NCBI GenBank assembly: GCA_007121575.1
Contig: SKKJ01000187.1
Span: 1-13,436 of the forward strand
Direction of reading: 5' to 3'
DNA length: 13,436 bases
From: Natronomonas sp.
GTDB taxonomy: Archaea; Halobacteriota; Halobacteria; Halobacteriales; Haloarculaceae
Part shown: piece by piece, positions 13,110 through 13,436 of the stretch
How positions within the stretch are numbered: position 1 is the stretch's first letter
Layout of the letters: every line of letters begins with the position of its first letter
Notes under the pieces: model-generated
What the model was told of the DNA's origin: nothing
What the model saw: the letters and a program-made list of their open reading frames with translations, nothing else
Database searches by the model: none
Position numbers and translations under genes: made by a program

Positions 13110-13436
13110 GTGCGCCTCAGGTATCGCTGTCCCGGCTGTCGGACGACGAGCAACCTCCACGATCCCGGTTGTGAGTTCGAGGGAACCGACCGTCGCCACA
13201 TCGAAAAAGCCTACATCGACCTCATCGGGCCGCTCTCGATCCGGGAGTATCCCGACGAGGACAGCCTGCGCGAGGCGATCCCGGGTCGCTGGAGCGGACT
13301 CCACACCGCGGTCCTCAGACGGCTCGAAAACGACCAACGCGTCGTCGAAGAGAACGGAGCGGTTCAATTGCTTCCGCCCGAAGAGTACAGAGATCGCGTC
13401 TCGAGGCCGACGTTCGAGCCGCTTCAGACCATCTAC
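13110..13436 (+). CDS. Zinc-ribbon/winged-helix protein divergent from priL, cut by the right edge
   Basis: This frame is open from a GTG (13110-13112) to the window end (109 codons), with no stop inside. The protein starts VRLRYRCPGCRTT and has Cys7-x2-Cys10, then His17 and Cys21 within NLHDPGCEFEG, a likely zinc site. It is followed by HIEKAYIDLIGPL and a winged-helix-like part (YPDEDSLREAIPGRWSGLHTAVLRRLENDQ, then VQLLPPEEY). I recall similar haloarchaeal uncharacterised proteins, possibly DUF7474, but am not sure. A TATA-like CTTTCAA near 13080-13086 is about 27 nt before the GTG. The 101-nt spacer with priL carries both promoters. The function is unknown; a nucleic-acid-binding role is a guess. 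Confidence 0.7.
   Translation, partial: MRLRYRCPGCRTTSNLHDPGCEFEGTDRRHIEKAYIDLIGPLSIREYPDEDSLREAIPGRWSGLHTAVLRRLENDQRVVEENGAVQLLPPEEYRDRVSRPTFEPLQTIY

Noticed and set aside
1..13436. Scarcity of CTAG and frequency of CGATCG
   Set aside because: CTAG depletion is well known in haloarchaea and says nothing specific about this locus; the CGATCG impression needs genome-wide counts.
1..13436. CRISPR arrays, tRNA or rRNA genes, intact insertion sequences, defence cassettes
   Set aside because: I looked for regular direct repeats, transposase motifs and conserved RNA gene sequence on both strands and saw none; the gene content is housekeeping plus conserved haloarchaeal unknowns.

Overview
The window is haloarchaeal (class Halobacteria) chromosome. 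The proteins are acidic and rich in Asp and Glu. Most genes have a TATA-like element about 25-30 nt before the start codon and no Shine-Dalgarno, which is the leaderless haloarchaeal pattern. Archaeal hallmark genes are present (primase large subunit PriL, aIF1, a DUF373 membrane protein, a Dph6-type diphthamide ligase), together with several families that I know only from haloarchaea (DUF5787, DUF7123, DUF5809, DUF5810, DUF6360, DUF5518). Base composition is moderate for the group, CTAG is scarce (about 11 seen against roughly 50 expected by chance) and CGATCG is conspicuously common. I cannot name a genus. No rRNA, tRNA, CRISPR array or intact transposon is visible.

Layout. 1-2580 is a leftward series: a DUF7525-like two-helix membrane protein, a DUF7123 winged-helix protein, a translationally coupled SRPBCC protein and nitrilase-family amidohydrolase, a 270-nt gap, and a DUF5787 protein cut by the left edge. 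2701-6540 is rightward: DUF373, Dph6-like ligase, NDP-sugar nucleotidyltransferase, HTH/zinc-ribbon regulator and aIF1. 6623-8626 is leftward: a rhodanese protein and the tightly coupled operon DUF5810-DUF5809-Nudix. A hairpin typical of the right end of IS200/IS605 (TnpB-type) elements lies between the rhodanese gene and that operon. 8865-10077 is rightward: a LipA-like esterase and DUF6360. 10095-11542 is leftward: ASCH protein, DUF5518 membrane protein and a SWIM zinc-finger protein. 11762-11959 is a small membrane protein whose 3' end overlaps convergently with priL. A zinc-ribbon protein gene diverges from priL and runs off the right edge.

Most genes are core-genome housekeeping: translation (aIF1, EF2 diphthamide), replication priming (PriL), sugar-nucleotide supply for glycans, metabolite repair or salvage (Nudix, nitrilase), and zinc-binding DNA- or RNA-associated small proteins. 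The less explained items are the TnpB-type right-end relic, the GTGA-coupled DUF5810-DUF5809-Nudix unit, a possible nuclease-like active site in DUF5787, and an esterase whose expected export signal is absent from the reading frame but partly visible in a neighbouring frame next to a seven-G run.
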